A model generated the notes under the pieces. It made no database searches and was not told where the DNA came from. It saw only the letters and a list, made by a program, of their open reading frames with translations. Positions 9,395 to 18,235 of a DNA stretch of 64,000 nucleotides are shown here, piece after piece (the first letter of the stretch is position 1; the number at the start of each line of letters is the position of its first letter). The DNA is from Rhizobium sp. ASV20 (GTDB lineage: Bacteria > Pseudomonadota > Alphaproteobacteria > Rhizobiales > Rhizobiaceae): contig NZ_JAELTU010000025.1 in the NCBI RefSeq assembly GCF_016429015.1, positions 1 through 64,000 of the forward strand. Reading direction: 5' to 3'. The position numbers and the translations under genes were made by a program.

Positions 9395-10291
9395 ATGAAG
9401 CTGTCAAAGCGCTTCCCGTTAAATGCCCTGCGCGTTTTCGAGGCCGCCGCCCGGCTCGGCAGCTTCACCCGCGCCGGCGACGAACTGGGCATGACACAGA
9501 CGGCGGTGAGCTATCAGATCAAATTGCTGGAAGAGACCGTGGGCGAGCCTCTTTTCCTGCGCCGTCCGCGACAGATCGAGTTGACCGAAACCGGGGAGCA
9601 GCTGGCGCCGAAAGTGGCCGAGGCCTTCGCCATGCTGCAGGACGCCATGGCCTCGATCAGCGGCGACGCGGAGACCACGTTGCATATTCATTCAACCCCG
9701 ACTTTTGCCTCGCAGTGGCTCGCGCGTCATCTCGGCACCTTCCAGCTCAAGCATCCCAATGTTGCCGTTCGCTTGTCCTCATCCGAATCCATCATCGATT
9801 TCGGCCGGGTACCTTCAGACATTGCCATCCGCGCCGGCCGGGGATCCTGGCCCGGATTGCGCACACATCTGCTGATGAAGATGAATTTCACGCCCATGCT
9901 GAGCCCCGCTCTGGCCGCAACCATCGGCGGCGTGAATGAGCCTGCCGATCTTCTGAAGCTGCGTATCATCGATGCGGGCGACCCCTGGTGGGTTCAATGG
10001 TTCGGAGATGCAGGGGTACCTGATCCTGGCCTCCAGGGTAGGCCCCGAAGCAGGCTTGGCGCGCAGTCCTTCGAGGCGGCGGCGGCCATAGCGGGTCAGG
10101 GGGTCGCTGTGCTGACACCGGAATTCTACACGGATGAGGTTGCTGCCGGCCGGCTGATCCAGCCTTTCGACATCCTCTCGACCGATGGCGTGGACTATTG
10201 GATCGTCTATCCTGAAAACAGACGCCATACGCCGCGAATCCGCGCCTTCAGGGACTGGATCCTCGGCGAGTTCGGCCGATCACTCAACTAG
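9395..10291 (+). CDS. LysR-family transcriptional regulator (GcvA type)
   Basis: A 298-aa DNA-binding regulator. The N-terminal winged helix (residues 1-65) reads LNALRVFEAAARLGSFTRAG then TQTAVSYQIKLLE, which is characteristic of the GcvA subgroup; the rest is the periplasmic-binding-like effector domain. The start ATG at 9395 follows an AAGAGAG-type site. It lies between xdhAB and puuD-guaD on the same strand, so control of purine catabolism is a reasonable guess, but regulators of this subgroup also act on unrelated neighbours, here the small divergent gene. Confidence 0.9.
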   Translation: MKLSKRFPLNALRVFEAAARLGSFTRAGDELGMTQTAVSYQIKLLEETVGEPLFLRRPRQIELTETGEQLAPKVAEAFAMLQDAMASISGDAETTLHIHSTPTFASQWLARHLGTFQLKHPNVAVRLSSSESIIDFGRVPSDIAIRAGRGSWPGLRTHLLMKMNFTPMLSPALAATIGGVNEPADLLKLRIIDAGDPWWVQWFGDAGVPDPGLQGRPRSRLGAQSFEAAAAIAGQGVAVLTPEFYTDEVAAGRLIQPFDILSTDGVDYWIVYPENRRHTPRIRAFRDWILGEFGRSLN

Positions 10292-10323
10292 CGCGGCACT
10301 GAAAAGCTCAGTCGGTTCGAGGC

Positions 10324-10659
10324 CTATTCAGACATGTCGGGCGCGTAGAAACAACGCGGCGTGTTCTCATCTGGATACAGACAAAGGTGATAGGCGCCAT
10401 CCGGCGAATGCATCGCCTTCTGCTGTGGCAAGGTAAAGATGTGGCCGCGCGTCACATTATGATGATCACCGGGGTTGATCGTCACCCGATAGCCCCCCGG
10501 TATGATGGTGACCGTGCGCGACGGGATCATTTCACAGTCACCTGTCTCGCCATCGCCATTGCAACAATAGGGGTCATATGACCAGCCGGAAGGCGCATCA
10601 TGCGCCAAGGCGACCCCCGCAAATGAGAGAAGAGAAACGAACGTCAGAATACCACGCAT
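10324..10659 (-). CDS. Secreted hypothetical protein with conserved cysteines
   Basis: A 111-aa protein from the ATG at 10659. Residues 1-19 form a signal peptide (MRGILTFVSLLSFAGVALAH). The mature part opens with GWSYDPYCCNGDGETGDC and ends PRCFYAPDM; its five cysteines suggest disulphides in the periplasm. Conserved small proteins of this kind, with a YDxxCC and a CxxI pattern, are common in rhizobia and lack an assigned function. It lies convergent to the LysR gene and divergent from puuD. Confidence 0.75.
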   Translation of the reverse strand: MRGILTFVSLLSFAGVALAHDAPSGWSYDPYCCNGDGETGDCEMIPSRTVTIIPGGYRVTINPGDHHNVTRGHIFTLPQQKAMHSPDGAYHLCLYPDENTPRCFYAPDMSE

Positions 10660-10873
10660 GGGCGATTCTCCGTCGAAAATGGACGGCCGCCGCGGACACG
10701 GCCCGCTCCAAGCAGCCGAGGGCGTTTTATTAAAAACCACCGTAATCTGATTTAATGCGGACGAAGCGCCGAACAAGACCACGGCTTTTGACCGGCGGAT
10801 GAAACTCTCTCCTTCCCTCCGACCTCAACATTTTGCAAAGTGCCGAGTCGAAGAAGGAAAAAAGGGGACCGGA

Positions 10874-12112
10874 ATGTATGAATACGCCATAGCTTGGGAA
10901 TGGCTGGCCTTTGCCGCGCGTTGGTTCCACGTCATCACCGCCATCGCGTGGATCGGCTCCTCCTTCTATTTCATCGCGCTCGATCTCGGGCTGGTGAAGC
11001 GACCGCATCTTCCGGTCGGCGCCTATGGTGAGGAGTGGCAGGTTCACGGCGGCGGCTTCTATCACATCCAGAAGTATCTCGTCGCACCGGCGCAGATGCC
11101 GGAGCACCTGACCTGGTTCAAGTACGAGAGCTATTTCACCTGGCTTTCCGGCTTCCTGATGATGTGCATCGTCTATTACGGCGGCGCCAATCTCTTCCTG
11201 ATCGACCGGCATGTGCTCGATGTCAGCGTTCCCGTCGCAATCCTGATATCACTGGCATCGCTCGCAGTCGGCTGGATCATCTACGACCTCCTTTGCAAAT
11301 CGCCGCTCGGCAACAATACCTGGGGCCTGATGATCGTGCTCTATGCCGTTCTGGTCTTCATGGCTTGGGGCTACACGCATCTCTTCACCGGCCGCGCCGC
11401 CTTCCTGCATCTCGGTGCTTTCACGGCCACCATCATGTCCGCCAACGTCTTCATGATCATCATCCCCAATCAGAAGATCGTCGTCGCCGACCTCATCGCC
11501 GGCCGCACGCCGGATCCGAAATACGGCCGCATCGCCAAGCAACGCTCGCTGCACAACAACTATCTGACGCTGCCCGTCATCTTCTTCATGTTGTCGAACC
11601 ATTACCCGCTGGCCTTCGGCACGGCCTATAATTGGGTCATCGCGGCGCTGGTGTTCCTGATGGGTGTCACCATCCGCCATTGGTTCAACACGACGCATGC
11701 ACGCCAGGGACGTCCGACCTGGACGTGGATCGTCACGCTTGTCCTCTTCATCGTCATCATATGGCTTTCTACTGTTCCCAAAGTGCTGACCGGCGAGAAA
11801 GAAGCCAATGCCGTCTCGCCTGCCTTCCAGCAATTCGCCTCGGACGCGCATTTCCCGGCCGTCAAGCAGATGGTTTCGACGCGCTGTTCCATGTGCCATG
11901 CGGCCGAGCCCGTTTTTGAGGGAATTGTCCGTGCGCCGAAGGACGTCGTGCTGGAAAATGACGAGCAAATCGCTATGCATGCCCGGGAGATCTATATCCA
12001 GGCCGGTCGCAGCCATGCCATGCCTCCGGGCAATGTCACCGAAGTGACGCCCGAGGAACGCAAGCTGCTGGTCGCCTGGTTCGAAAGCTCCATCGGAGAA
12101 AAAAGCCAATGA
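10874..12112 (+). CDS. puuD: Membrane-bound urate oxidase with cytochrome c tail
   Basis: A 412-aa integral membrane protein that oxidises urate to 5-hydroxyisourate without H2O2, passing electrons to the respiratory chain. The start ATG at 10874 gives MYEYAIAWEWLAFAARWFH. About eight hydrophobic segments span residues 10-310 (the DUF989/urate hydroxylase PuuD domain), and a c-type haem site CSMCH is at residues 338-342, followed by a distal HAMPPGNVT with the axial Met. The stop overlaps the guaD start (ATGA), so the two are translationally coupled. No soluble uricase is present in the window, which fits PuuD doing this step. Confidence 0.95.
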   Translation: MYEYAIAWEWLAFAARWFHVITAIAWIGSSFYFIALDLGLVKRPHLPVGAYGEEWQVHGGGFYHIQKYLVAPAQMPEHLTWFKYESYFTWLSGFLMMCIVYYGGANLFLIDRHVLDVSVPVAILISLASLAVGWIIYDLLCKSPLGNNTWGLMIVLYAVLVFMAWGYTHLFTGRAAFLHLGAFTATIMSANVFMIIIPNQKIVVADLIAGRTPDPKYGRIAKQRSLHNNYLTLPVIFFMLSNHYPLAFGTAYNWVIAALVFLMGVTIRHWFNTTHARQGRPTWTWIVTLVLFIVIIWLSTVPKVLTGEKEANAVSPAFQQFASDAHFPAVKQMVSTRCSMCHAAEPVFEGIVRAPKDVVLENDEQIAMHAREIYIQAGRSHAMPPGNVTEVTPEERKLLVAWFESSIGEKSQ

Positions 12113-13416
12113 CTACCCTTCTGCGCGGCCGCCTGCTTTCCTTCAAGCGTTTGCCTCAAAGCCTCGACGATACCGACAGCTATACCTATGAAAGTGATGG
12201 CGGCCTGCTGATCGAAGACGGCGTAATCGCTGCGACAGGCCCTTATGCCGATATCAAGGCGCAGGCGCCGGAAGGCGTGACTGAAGTCGACCATCGCCCG
12301 CATCTGATCCTGCCTGGCTTCATCGACATGCACCTGCATTTCCCGCAGATGCAGGTGATCGCCTCCTATGCCGCCAACCTTCTGGAATGGCTGAACACCT
12401 ATACCTTCCCCGAGGAATGCCGCTTCGTCGAAAGCGCGCATGCCGAGCGCATCGCTGGGCATTTCTACGACGAGATGATCCGCCACGGCACCACGACCGC
12501 CGTCGCCTATTGCTCTGTGCACAAGACATCGGCCGACGCCTATTTTGCCGAGGCCATGCGGCGCAATATGCGCATGGTCGGCGGCAAGGTGATGATGGAT
12601 CGCCACGCACCGCAGGGCCTGCTCGACACGCCGCAGATGGGTTATGACGAAACCCGGCAGGTGATATCAGACTGGCACGGCAAGGGCCGCAACCACGTCG
12701 CCATCACCCCGCGCTTCGCCATCACCTCGACGCCGGCGCAAATGGAGGCGACAGCAGCGCTTGCCCGCGAATTCCCGGACCTGCACATCCAGACGCATCT
12801 TTCCGAGAACCACGACGAGATCACGTTCACCTGCGAACTCTATCCGGACGCGATCGACTATACCGATATCTATGCACATTACGGCCTGCTTGGCCCCAAG
12901 AGCCTGTTCGGCCATGCGATCCATCTTTCCGAGCGCGAGGCCGACGCCATGAGCGAGTCTGGTGCGGTCGCGGTGCATTGCCCGACCTCGAACCTCTTCC
13001 TCGGCTCCGGTCTCTTCCCGCTGAAGGCGCTGGCGCGCCGTGAGAAACCCGTCCGTATCGGTGTCGCCACCGATATCGGCGGCGGCTCCAGCTATTCGAT
13101 GCTGCGCACCATGGACGAGGCCTACAAGATCCAGCAGCTGCTCGGTGAGCGCCTGAACCCGCTGGAGAGCTATTACTACATGACGCGCGGCAACGCGGAA
13201 TCCCTCTCCCTGGTCGACAAGATCGGCACGCTCGACACCGGCACCGAAGCCGATCTCATCGTCCTCAACGCCGCGGCAACACCGGCCATGGCGTTGAAGA
13301 TGGAAGTCACGAAGAGCCTCACCGAAGAACTGTTCCTGCTGCAGACCATGGGCGACGACCGCGCCGTCGTCGAAACCTATGTGGCCGGAAAGCCGATGAA
13401 ATCGATCCTGCAATAG
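12109..13416 (+). CDS. guaD: Guanine deaminase
   Basis: A 435-aa amidohydrolase that converts guanine to xanthine and ammonia. It has the metal site FIDMHLHFPQMQ (HxH), the guanine-deaminase pattern PRFAITSTPAQM, HLSENHDEI, and GVATDIGGGSSYSM with the metal-binding Asp. Length is usual. It overlaps puuD by four bases, so deamination of guanine and urate oxidation are expressed together; xanthine dehydrogenase between these steps lies just upstream. Confidence 0.95.
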   Translation: MTTLLRGRLLSFKRLPQSLDDTDSYTYESDGGLLIEDGVIAATGPYADIKAQAPEGVTEVDHRPHLILPGFIDMHLHFPQMQVIASYAANLLEWLNTYTFPEECRFVESAHAERIAGHFYDEMIRHGTTTAVAYCSVHKTSADAYFAEAMRRNMRMVGGKVMMDRHAPQGLLDTPQMGYDETRQVISDWHGKGRNHVAITPRFAITSTPAQMEATAALAREFPDLHIQTHLSENHDEITFTCELYPDAIDYTDIYAHYGLLGPKSLFGHAIHLSEREADAMSESGAVAVHCPTSNLFLGSGLFPLKALARREKPVRIGVATDIGGGSSYSMLRTMDEAYKIQQLLGERLNPLESYYYMTRGNAESLSLVDKIGTLDTGTEADLIVLNAAATPAMALKMEVTKSLTEELFLLQTMGDDRAVVETYVAGKPMKSILQ

Positions 13417-13462
13417 GGACCGGCAAACCCACGCAACACGATTATCGAGAAAGCTCGAAGCC

Positions 13463-14602
13463 ATGACCGCGCCGCTGACCATCGCAGAACTGAAGACCCT
13501 TGCTCAGCGGCGCGTGCCGAAAATGTTTTTCCAATATGCCGATTCCGGTTCCTGGACGGAGTCGACCTACCACGCCAACGAGGCTGACTTCGCCAGGATC
13601 AAGCTGCGCCAGCGTGTCCTCGTCGACATGTCCGACCGGTCGCTCGCCACCACCATGGTTGGGCAGAAGGCCTCCATGCCGGTGGCGCTGGCGCCGACCG
13701 GCCTCACCGGCATGCAGCACGCCGATGGCGAGATGCTGGCGGCGCGGGCAGCCGAGGAGTTCGGCATCCCCTTCACACTCTCGACGATGAGCATCTGCTC
13801 CATCGAGGATATTGCCTCGGTCACCAAGCAGCCCTTCTGGTTCCAGCTCTATGTCATGAAGGATCGCGATTTCGTCCTGAACCTGATCCAGCGCGCCAAG
13901 GCGGCGAAATGCTCGGCGCTGGTGTTGACGGCCGACCTGCAGATCCTCGGCCAGCGCCATAATGACATCCGCAACGGGCTGTCGGCGCCGCCGAAAATGA
14001 CTGTCAGGAATCTCTGGCAGATGGCGACGCGGCCAAGCTGGTGCATGAACATGCTGAAGACCAAGCGCCATTCCTTCGGCAATATCATCGGCCATGCCAA
14101 AGATATTTCCAACATGACGACACTGTCGCACTGGACGCATTCGCAGTTCGATCCCAAGCTTTCCTGGAGCGATGTCGCCTGGATCAAGGAGCAGTGGGGC
14201 GGCCCACTCATCATCAAGGGCATCTTGGATGTCGAAGACGCGAAGGCCGCAGTCGATACCGGCGCCGATGCCATTATCGTCTCCAATCATGGCGGCCGGC
14301 AGCTCGATGGCGCCCTCTCCTCCATCAGCATGCTGCCCCGGATCGTCGATGCCGTCGGTGACAGGATCGAGGTGCATATGGATGGCGGTATCCGCTCGGG
14401 CCAGGATGTGCTGAAAGCGGTGGCACTCGGCGCCAAAGGCACTTTCATCGGTCGCCCCTTCCTCTATGGCCTTGGTGCGATGGGCAAGGAAGGCGTTACG
14501 CTGGCACTCGAGATTATCCGCAAGGAGCTGGATATCTCCATGGCGCTCTGCGGCAAGAGGGATATCAAGACGGTGGATCGGTCGATCCTGGCTGATCTTT
14601 GA
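13463..14602 (+). CDS. FMN-dependent alpha-hydroxy-acid dehydrogenase (LldD-like)
   Basis: A 379-aa protein of the L-lactate dehydrogenase / glycolate oxidase family. Key signs are FFQYADSGSWTE near the start, LAPTGLTGMQHADGE, WFQLYVMKD, LVLTADLQILGQR, LIIKGILD (Lys at the flavin), SNHGGRQLDGA with the catalytic His, and DGGIRSGQDVLKA near the C-terminus. Such enzymes oxidise L-lactate, glycolate or related acids. It lies 46 bp after guaD on the same strand; glycolate or glyoxylate from ureidoglycolate would be a natural link to the purine genes, but the substrate is not readable from sequence. Confidence 0.88.
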   Translation: MTAPLTIAELKTLAQRRVPKMFFQYADSGSWTESTYHANEADFARIKLRQRVLVDMSDRSLATTMVGQKASMPVALAPTGLTGMQHADGEMLAARAAEEFGIPFTLSTMSICSIEDIASVTKQPFWFQLYVMKDRDFVLNLIQRAKAAKCSALVLTADLQILGQRHNDIRNGLSAPPKMTVRNLWQMATRPSWCMNMLKTKRHSFGNIIGHAKDISNMTTLSHWTHSQFDPKLSWSDVAWIKEQWGGPLIIKGILDVEDAKAAVDTGADAIIVSNHGGRQLDGALSSISMLPRIVDAVGDRIEVHMDGGIRSGQDVLKAVALGAKGTFIGRPFLYGLGAMGKEGVTLALEIIRKELDISMALCGKRDIKTVDRSILADL

Positions 14603-14603
14603 A

Positions 14604-14653
14604 GCGCATGTCGTTGCCGCAAAACCGCTGCACACTTTTGCGCGACATGCTCT
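14604..14653. repeat. Rhizobial intergenic palindromic repeat
   Basis: Arms GCATGTCG (14606-14613) and CGACATGC (14643-14650) enclose a second complementary pair CGCAAAA / TTTTGCG with a 4-base bulge. Imperfect palindromes built on this GCATGTCG...CGCAAAACCGCTGCACACTTTTGCG pattern are frequent between genes in Rhizobium; only this copy was seen in the window. It sits exactly between two convergent stops and may also act as a transcription end. Confidence 0.7.
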
Positions 14654-15392
14654 AGCGCAGCCAGCCTGTCGCCAGACCCCTCGCCCACTCGGCGCGCCCA
14701 TTCTCAGCCGCAAGCTTTGCCATCGCCATGTGATCATAGGCGACCTGTCGGAACACCGGCAGCCAAATCTCACCTTGCTTTTCCAGAATGGCGTAGGAGG
14801 CGAAGGGGTGACCGGCCTCCACCTTGTGATAGTGGGGCAAATCGTCGTCATAGGCGGGGCAGCCGACGCTGCCGGGATTGACGATCAGGCGGCCATCGGA
14901 AAGCCTGACGATACGGGGAATATGCGTGTGTCCGCACAGGATCAGCGGAAAATCGATGCCCTCAGCCAGCGCCTCTATATCTTCGATCGGCTTTTGAAAG
15001 ACATGGCCATCCACCGAGACGGACTGCAGCCAATAGACATTGTCGGCCGCCGGCGTGGCGTGGCAGAGATAGACAGCGTCCCGGTAGACGGCGCTAAAGG
15101 GCAAGCCGCGCAGCCAATCGAGATGGCGCTCGCCCAGTTGCGCATGGGCCACCTTGTCGGAGGGATGCATCACTTCCGGCGCCTGCTCGATCAGATACCG
15201 GTCGTGATTGCCGCGCACGGTCAGTGCATTCAGCGCCAGCAGCATGTCTGCCGTCTTGCCCGAGGTCAGCGGGCCGCTGAAGCAATCGCCAAGATTGACG
15301 ATCTCGGTAATGCCCTGCGCATGTATGTCCTCGAGCACCGCCTCAAGTGCCAGATGATTGCCGTGGACATCCGCAATGGCAGCAAACCGCAA
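14652..15392 (-). CDS. Metallophosphoesterase (calcineurin-like, YfcE/MJ0936 type)
   Basis: A 246-aa phosphoesterase with all dimetal motifs: ADVHGN at residues 7-12, LGDCFSG, RGNHDRY and CGHTHIP, ending with NPGSVG. Substrates of such proteins include cyclic nucleotides and other phosphodiesters, so this one is undefined. It begins with TTG at 15392, three bases after the uraH stop, with GGGAG upstream inside the end of uraH; this makes it the last gene of the puuE-uraD-allA-uraH operon. A role linked to ureide breakdown is not established. Confidence 0.85.
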   Translation of the reverse strand: MRFAAIADVHGNHLALEAVLEDIHAQGITEIVNLGDCFSGPLTSGKTADMLLALNALTVRGNHDRYLIEQAPEVMHPSDKVAHAQLGERHLDWLRGLPFSAVYRDAVYLCHATPAADNVYWLQSVSVDGHVFQKPIEDIEALAEGIDFPLILCGHTHIPRIVRLSDGRLIVNPGSVGCPAYDDDLPHYHKVEAGHPFASYAILEKQGEIWLPVFRQVAYDHMAMAKLAAENGRAEWARGLATGWLR

Positions 15393-15395
15393 GCC

Positions 15396-15752
15396 TCAGC
15401 TCCCGCGATAGGTGGAGTAGCTGTAGGGCGAAATCAGCAAGGGCACATGATAATGCGCCGTCGTATCGGCAATGCCGAAGCGGATCGGCACGAGGTCGAG
15501 AAAGGCGGGTTCGGCCAACTTGACACCGCTCGCGCGCAGATAGTCGCCCGCGCGGAACAGTAGCTCATAGGTGCCGGCGACAAAGCTGTCGCCGATCAGT
15601 ATGGGACCACCATCCACGCGCCCGTCGGAATTGGTCACGACCGTCTTCAGATGGGTACGGAGTTCGCCCTCGATCTTGAAAAGCTCGATGGTCAGGCCTT
15701 CGGCCGGCTTGCCGAGAGCAGTGTCGAGCACATGGGTGGTCAGTCCGGTCAT
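15396..15752 (-). CDS. uraH: 5-hydroxyisourate hydrolase (transthyretin-like)
   Basis: A 118-aa enzyme that hydrolyses the product of PuuD, 5-hydroxyisourate, to OHCU. It starts [17 protein letters not shown] (containing the first conserved His) and ends with the diagnostic C-terminal YRGS tetrapeptide. Length is standard for HiuH. It overlaps the stop of allA by four bases (ATGA), so it is coupled to that gene. Confidence 0.95.
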   Translation of the reverse strand: MTGLTTHVLDTALGKPAEGLTIELFKIEGELRTHLKTVVTNSDGRVDGGPILIGDSFVAGTYELLFRAGDYLRASGVKLAEPAFLDLVPIRFGIADTTAHYHVPLLISPYSYSTYRGS

Positions 15753-16249
15753 AGCGCTGGCGCTCCGATGGTGAAGGGAATATCGAAGAAATACTCCTCG
15801 AGATTGCTTCCCGGCCCGTCACGATCGACGACGAGGAAATCGCTCTGCTCGCCAAGCGCCATCAGCGGATAGTGCCAGGCATTGACGCGGTAATTCACGC
15901 CCTGATCGCCGCGCGCCAGGAAAACCTGCGGCTTGCCGGGCTTGCCGTCATCATCCTGCGAGACGACGACGAGAAACGGCCTGCCGTTCAGCGGGATGAA
16001 ACACTGGCTGCCGAAGGGATGACGCTCCATCATCTCGATCGCAAAGGGAAAGGCCCGCGGCTGGCCGCGGAAGATGTTCAGGATAACCCGAGCGCCCTCG
16101 CCAATGGCTTCGGCGCTGGAAAGCGCATGGAAGCGTTCGGTCGTCCCGCCATTGATGAAGCGCATCGTTGCCGGATCGGCCTCGATCACATCGCCGAACG
16201 GTGCGAATGCGGCCTTTGTCAAAGGTTTGATGTCTAGATGCTGTGTCAT
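15749..16249 (-). CDS. allA: Ureidoglycolate lyase
   Basis: A 166-aa enzyme that splits ureidoglycolate to glyoxylate and urea, the last ureide step. It shows the family pattern [16 protein letters not shown] at the start, [23 protein letters not shown] and the C-terminal [16 protein letters not shown], with the catalytic His/Lys region in the cupin-like fold. It is seven bases downstream of the HepT-like gene and overlaps uraH by four bases. Confidence 0.95.
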   Translation of the reverse strand: MTQHLDIKPLTKAAFAPFGDVIEADPATMRFINGGTTERFHALSSAEAIGEGARVILNIFRGQPRAFPFAIEMMERHPFGSQCFIPLNGRPFLVVVSQDDDGKPGKPQVFLARGDQGVNYRVNAWHYPLMALGEQSDFLVVDRDGPGSNLEEYFFDIPFTIGAPAL

Positions 16250-16256
16250 TGAATGA

Positions 16257-16619
16257 TTATTCGCCTTCCGCTCGCCAGTGGCGAATGGAGTCCAGTTGCA
16301 AGAGCAACCCAGGAAGAGATTTGTGGGCGAGATCCCAAAGGGCGGTCAACTCGATGTCGAAATACCCTTGCGCAATCCGATTCCTGAAGTCGCGCATCAC
16401 ATGCCAAGGTAGATCCGGATGGTCAACGACAAACTCCGGATATTCCTCCGCAATGCGCGCCGCCGCCTCTCCGATCATCATCAGGTTCATGCCGACGGCA
16501 CGCTGCTTTTCGACCGCGCCGAAAAACGCGTCCCTGTCGGTCCCCTGCAGAAACCGGCCGATTTCGGATCCGGCTCGTTGCATGTAGTCAAGATGGGTAA
16601 TCAACCGGTCCAGGCTCAT
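16257..16619 (-). CDS. HepT-like HEPN (DUF86) protein, catalytic His replaced
   Basis: About 120 aa from the ATG at 16619, which has GGGAGG eleven bases upstream; a TTG at 16643 is an alternative. The all-helical sequence with [18 protein letters not shown] and [16 protein letters not shown] matches the HepT/DUF86 group of HEPN proteins. In active HepT toxins the motif is R-x4-H-x-Y; here it reads RNRIAQGY, so Gln stands in place of His. No MntA nucleotidyltransferase antitoxin gene is adjacent. It lies tightly between uraD and allA in the ureide operon. A toxin role is doubtful; a degraded or repurposed HEPN protein fits better. Confidence 0.8.
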   Translation of the reverse strand: MSLDRLITHLDYMQRAGSEIGRFLQGTDRDAFFGAVEKQRAVGMNLMMIGEAAARIAEEYPEFVVDHPDLPWHVMRDFRNRIAQGYFDIELTALWDLAHKSLPGLLLQLDSIRHWRAEGE

Positions 16620-16696
16620 GTCACACGGCGCCTCCCAGGCCAATTCTCAAATGGCAGCCGCAGGCCTGACCGAGAGAACGAAACGCCGGTTGCAAA

Positions 16697-17194
16697 TCAG
16701 TTCTCCGGAAGCATGGATTGCAATCGCAGCAGCGCAATCTTTTCTACCTGTGCCGTTGCCGTCGCAAACTCGGCATCGCGATCATTGCCGATGCGCGTCT
16801 CGAAGGCGGTGAGAATATCGTCCTTGCCGAGACCCTTCACCGCAATGATGAAGGGAAAGCCGAACTTGGCCACATAGGCGCTATTGAGCTCCGTGAAGCG
16901 GGCATGCTCGGCCGGGCTTAACCTATCGAGCCCAGCACCTGCCTGTTCCTTGCGGCTGTCTTCGGTAAGCTCGCCGGTGATGGCGAGCCGACCGGCCAGA
17001 TCCGGGTGCGCCTGCAGGACGCCGAGCCGCTCATCGGCGCTCGCCGCGCGAAAAACCTCGACCAGAGCGCCATGCAAACCACCGGAGGTCACCGGCTCGA
17101 TGACTGCGCCGTTGTCAAAGGCACGCTCGGCGATGAAGGGAGAATGTTCGAAGACGCCGCCGAAGCGGCTCACGAATTCGTCACGCGCCATCAT
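16697..17194 (-). CDS. uraD: OHCU decarboxylase
   Basis: A 165-aa enzyme that decarboxylates 2-oxo-4-hydroxy-4-carboxy-5-ureidoimidazoline to S-allantoin. The ATG at 17194, one base after the puuE stop, was chosen because the family begins MMxRxxFVxRFGGxFEHSP; the frame itself extends to 17251 inside puuE. LQAHPDLAGRL carries the catalytic His of the HPDL motif and ELNSAYVAKFGFPFIIAVKG is the conserved C-terminal block. With puuE and uraH it converts 5-hydroxyisourate onward. Confidence 0.94.
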   Translation of the reverse strand: MMARDEFVSRFGGVFEHSPFIAERAFDNGAVIEPVTSGGLHGALVEVFRAASADERLGVLQAHPDLAGRLAITGELTEDSRKEQAGAGLDRLSPAEHARFTELNSAYVAKFGFPFIIAVKGLGKDDILTAFETRIGNDRDAEFATATAQVEKIALLRLQSMLPEN

Positions 17195-17195
17195 C

Positions 17196-18119
17196 TCAAC
17201 GTCCGCCGGCCGGAAGATGATGCTGATGCCAATGCTTGGCGATCTCGACACGCTGGGGGATCCAGACCTTGTCGTGCTTCAGCACATATTCCATGAACCG
17301 CCGCAGGGCTGCAGCGCGGCCGGGACGGCCGACAAGGCGGCAATGCAGGCCGATCGACATCATCTTCGGGCTGCCTTCCTTGCCTTCCTCATAAAGCGTG
17401 TCGAACGCATCCTTGAGGTAGGTGAAGAACTGGTCGCCGGAATTGAATCCCTGCGGTGTGGCAAATCGCATGTCGTTGGTTTCAAGCGTATAGGGAATGA
17501 TCAGAAACGGCTTGCCGTTCAGACCGTCGACCCAGAAGGGCAGATCGTCCGCGTAGGAATCTGAGGAGTATAGGAAGCCGCCCTCCTCCATGACCAGCCG
17601 CAGCGTATTGTCGGACGGCTTGCCCTGATACATGCCGTAGGGTCGCTCGCCAGTCAGTTCGGTGTGCAGACGCACCGCTTCCTGGATGTGCTTGCGCTCC
17701 AGATCCTCGGAAAAATCCTTGTATTCCAGCCAGCGATAGCCGTGGCTGGCGATTTCCCATCCGGCTTCCTTCATCGCAGCAACCGCTTCGGGGTTACGTG
17801 CCATGGCAAGCGTCACGCCATAGACCGTCGCCTGAACCTTGAGTTCGGTGAACAAGCGCCACAAGCGCCAGAAGCCGGCGCGTGAACCATACTCATAGAT
17901 GGATTCCATGTTGAGGTTACGCTGGTTCGGCCAGGATGCAGCACCAACGATCTCGGACAGCAGGTTTTCCGAGCCCGCATCGCCATCAAGAATGCAGCTT
18001 TCGCCGCCCTCTTCATAGTTGATCACGAACTGTACCGCGACGCGGGCGTCGCCCGGCCATTTCGGATCGGGTGTGTTGCGGCCGTAGCCGATGAGATTGC
18101 GCGCGTAATTTTCCGACAT
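17196..18119 (-). CDS. puuE: Allantoinase (polysaccharide-deacetylase-like, PuuE)
   Basis: A 307-aa enzyme that opens allantoin to allantoate; it belongs to the polysaccharide deacetylase fold rather than the amidohydrolases. The N-terminus NLIGYGRNTPDPKWPG and the INYEEGGE, EIASHGYRWLEYKD (metal-binding His) and GLHCRLVGRPGRAAAL stretches are diagnostic. An AAAAGG-type site precedes the start. It is the first gene of the minus-strand ureide operon puuE-uraD-hepT-like-allA-uraH-phosphoesterase. Confidence 0.95.
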   Translation of the reverse strand: MSENYARNLIGYGRNTPDPKWPGDARVAVQFVINYEEGGESCILDGDAGSENLLSEIVGAASWPNQRNLNMESIYEYGSRAGFWRLWRLFTELKVQATVYGVTLAMARNPEAVAAMKEAGWEIASHGYRWLEYKDFSEDLERKHIQEAVRLHTELTGERPYGMYQGKPSDNTLRLVMEEGGFLYSSDSYADDLPFWVDGLNGKPFLIIPYTLETNDMRFATPQGFNSGDQFFTYLKDAFDTLYEEGKEGSPKMMSIGLHCRLVGRPGRAAALRRFMEYVLKHDKVWIPQRVEIAKHWHQHHLPAGGR

Positions 18120-18235
18120 TGAACCACCTTTTCTAGTGGGGGAACGGTAGCACCCATGCCACGAAAGTCGAGATGGAATGTGGGAAAATCACTTTCTCTT
18201 CAATGGCAAGCCACCAGGATAAGGTTGCCGCCTGA

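Noticed and set aside
13442-14851. A 469-aa minus-strand frame opposite the hydroxyacid dehydrogenase
   Set aside because: Covers a clear gene and an intergenic repeat; low-complexity shadow composition.
16257-16697. A complete HepT-MntA toxin-antitoxin pair
   Set aside because: Only the HepT-like half is present; no nucleotidyltransferase frame adjoins it and the catalytic His is missing. The CD-NTase at 52 kb belongs to another family and locus.
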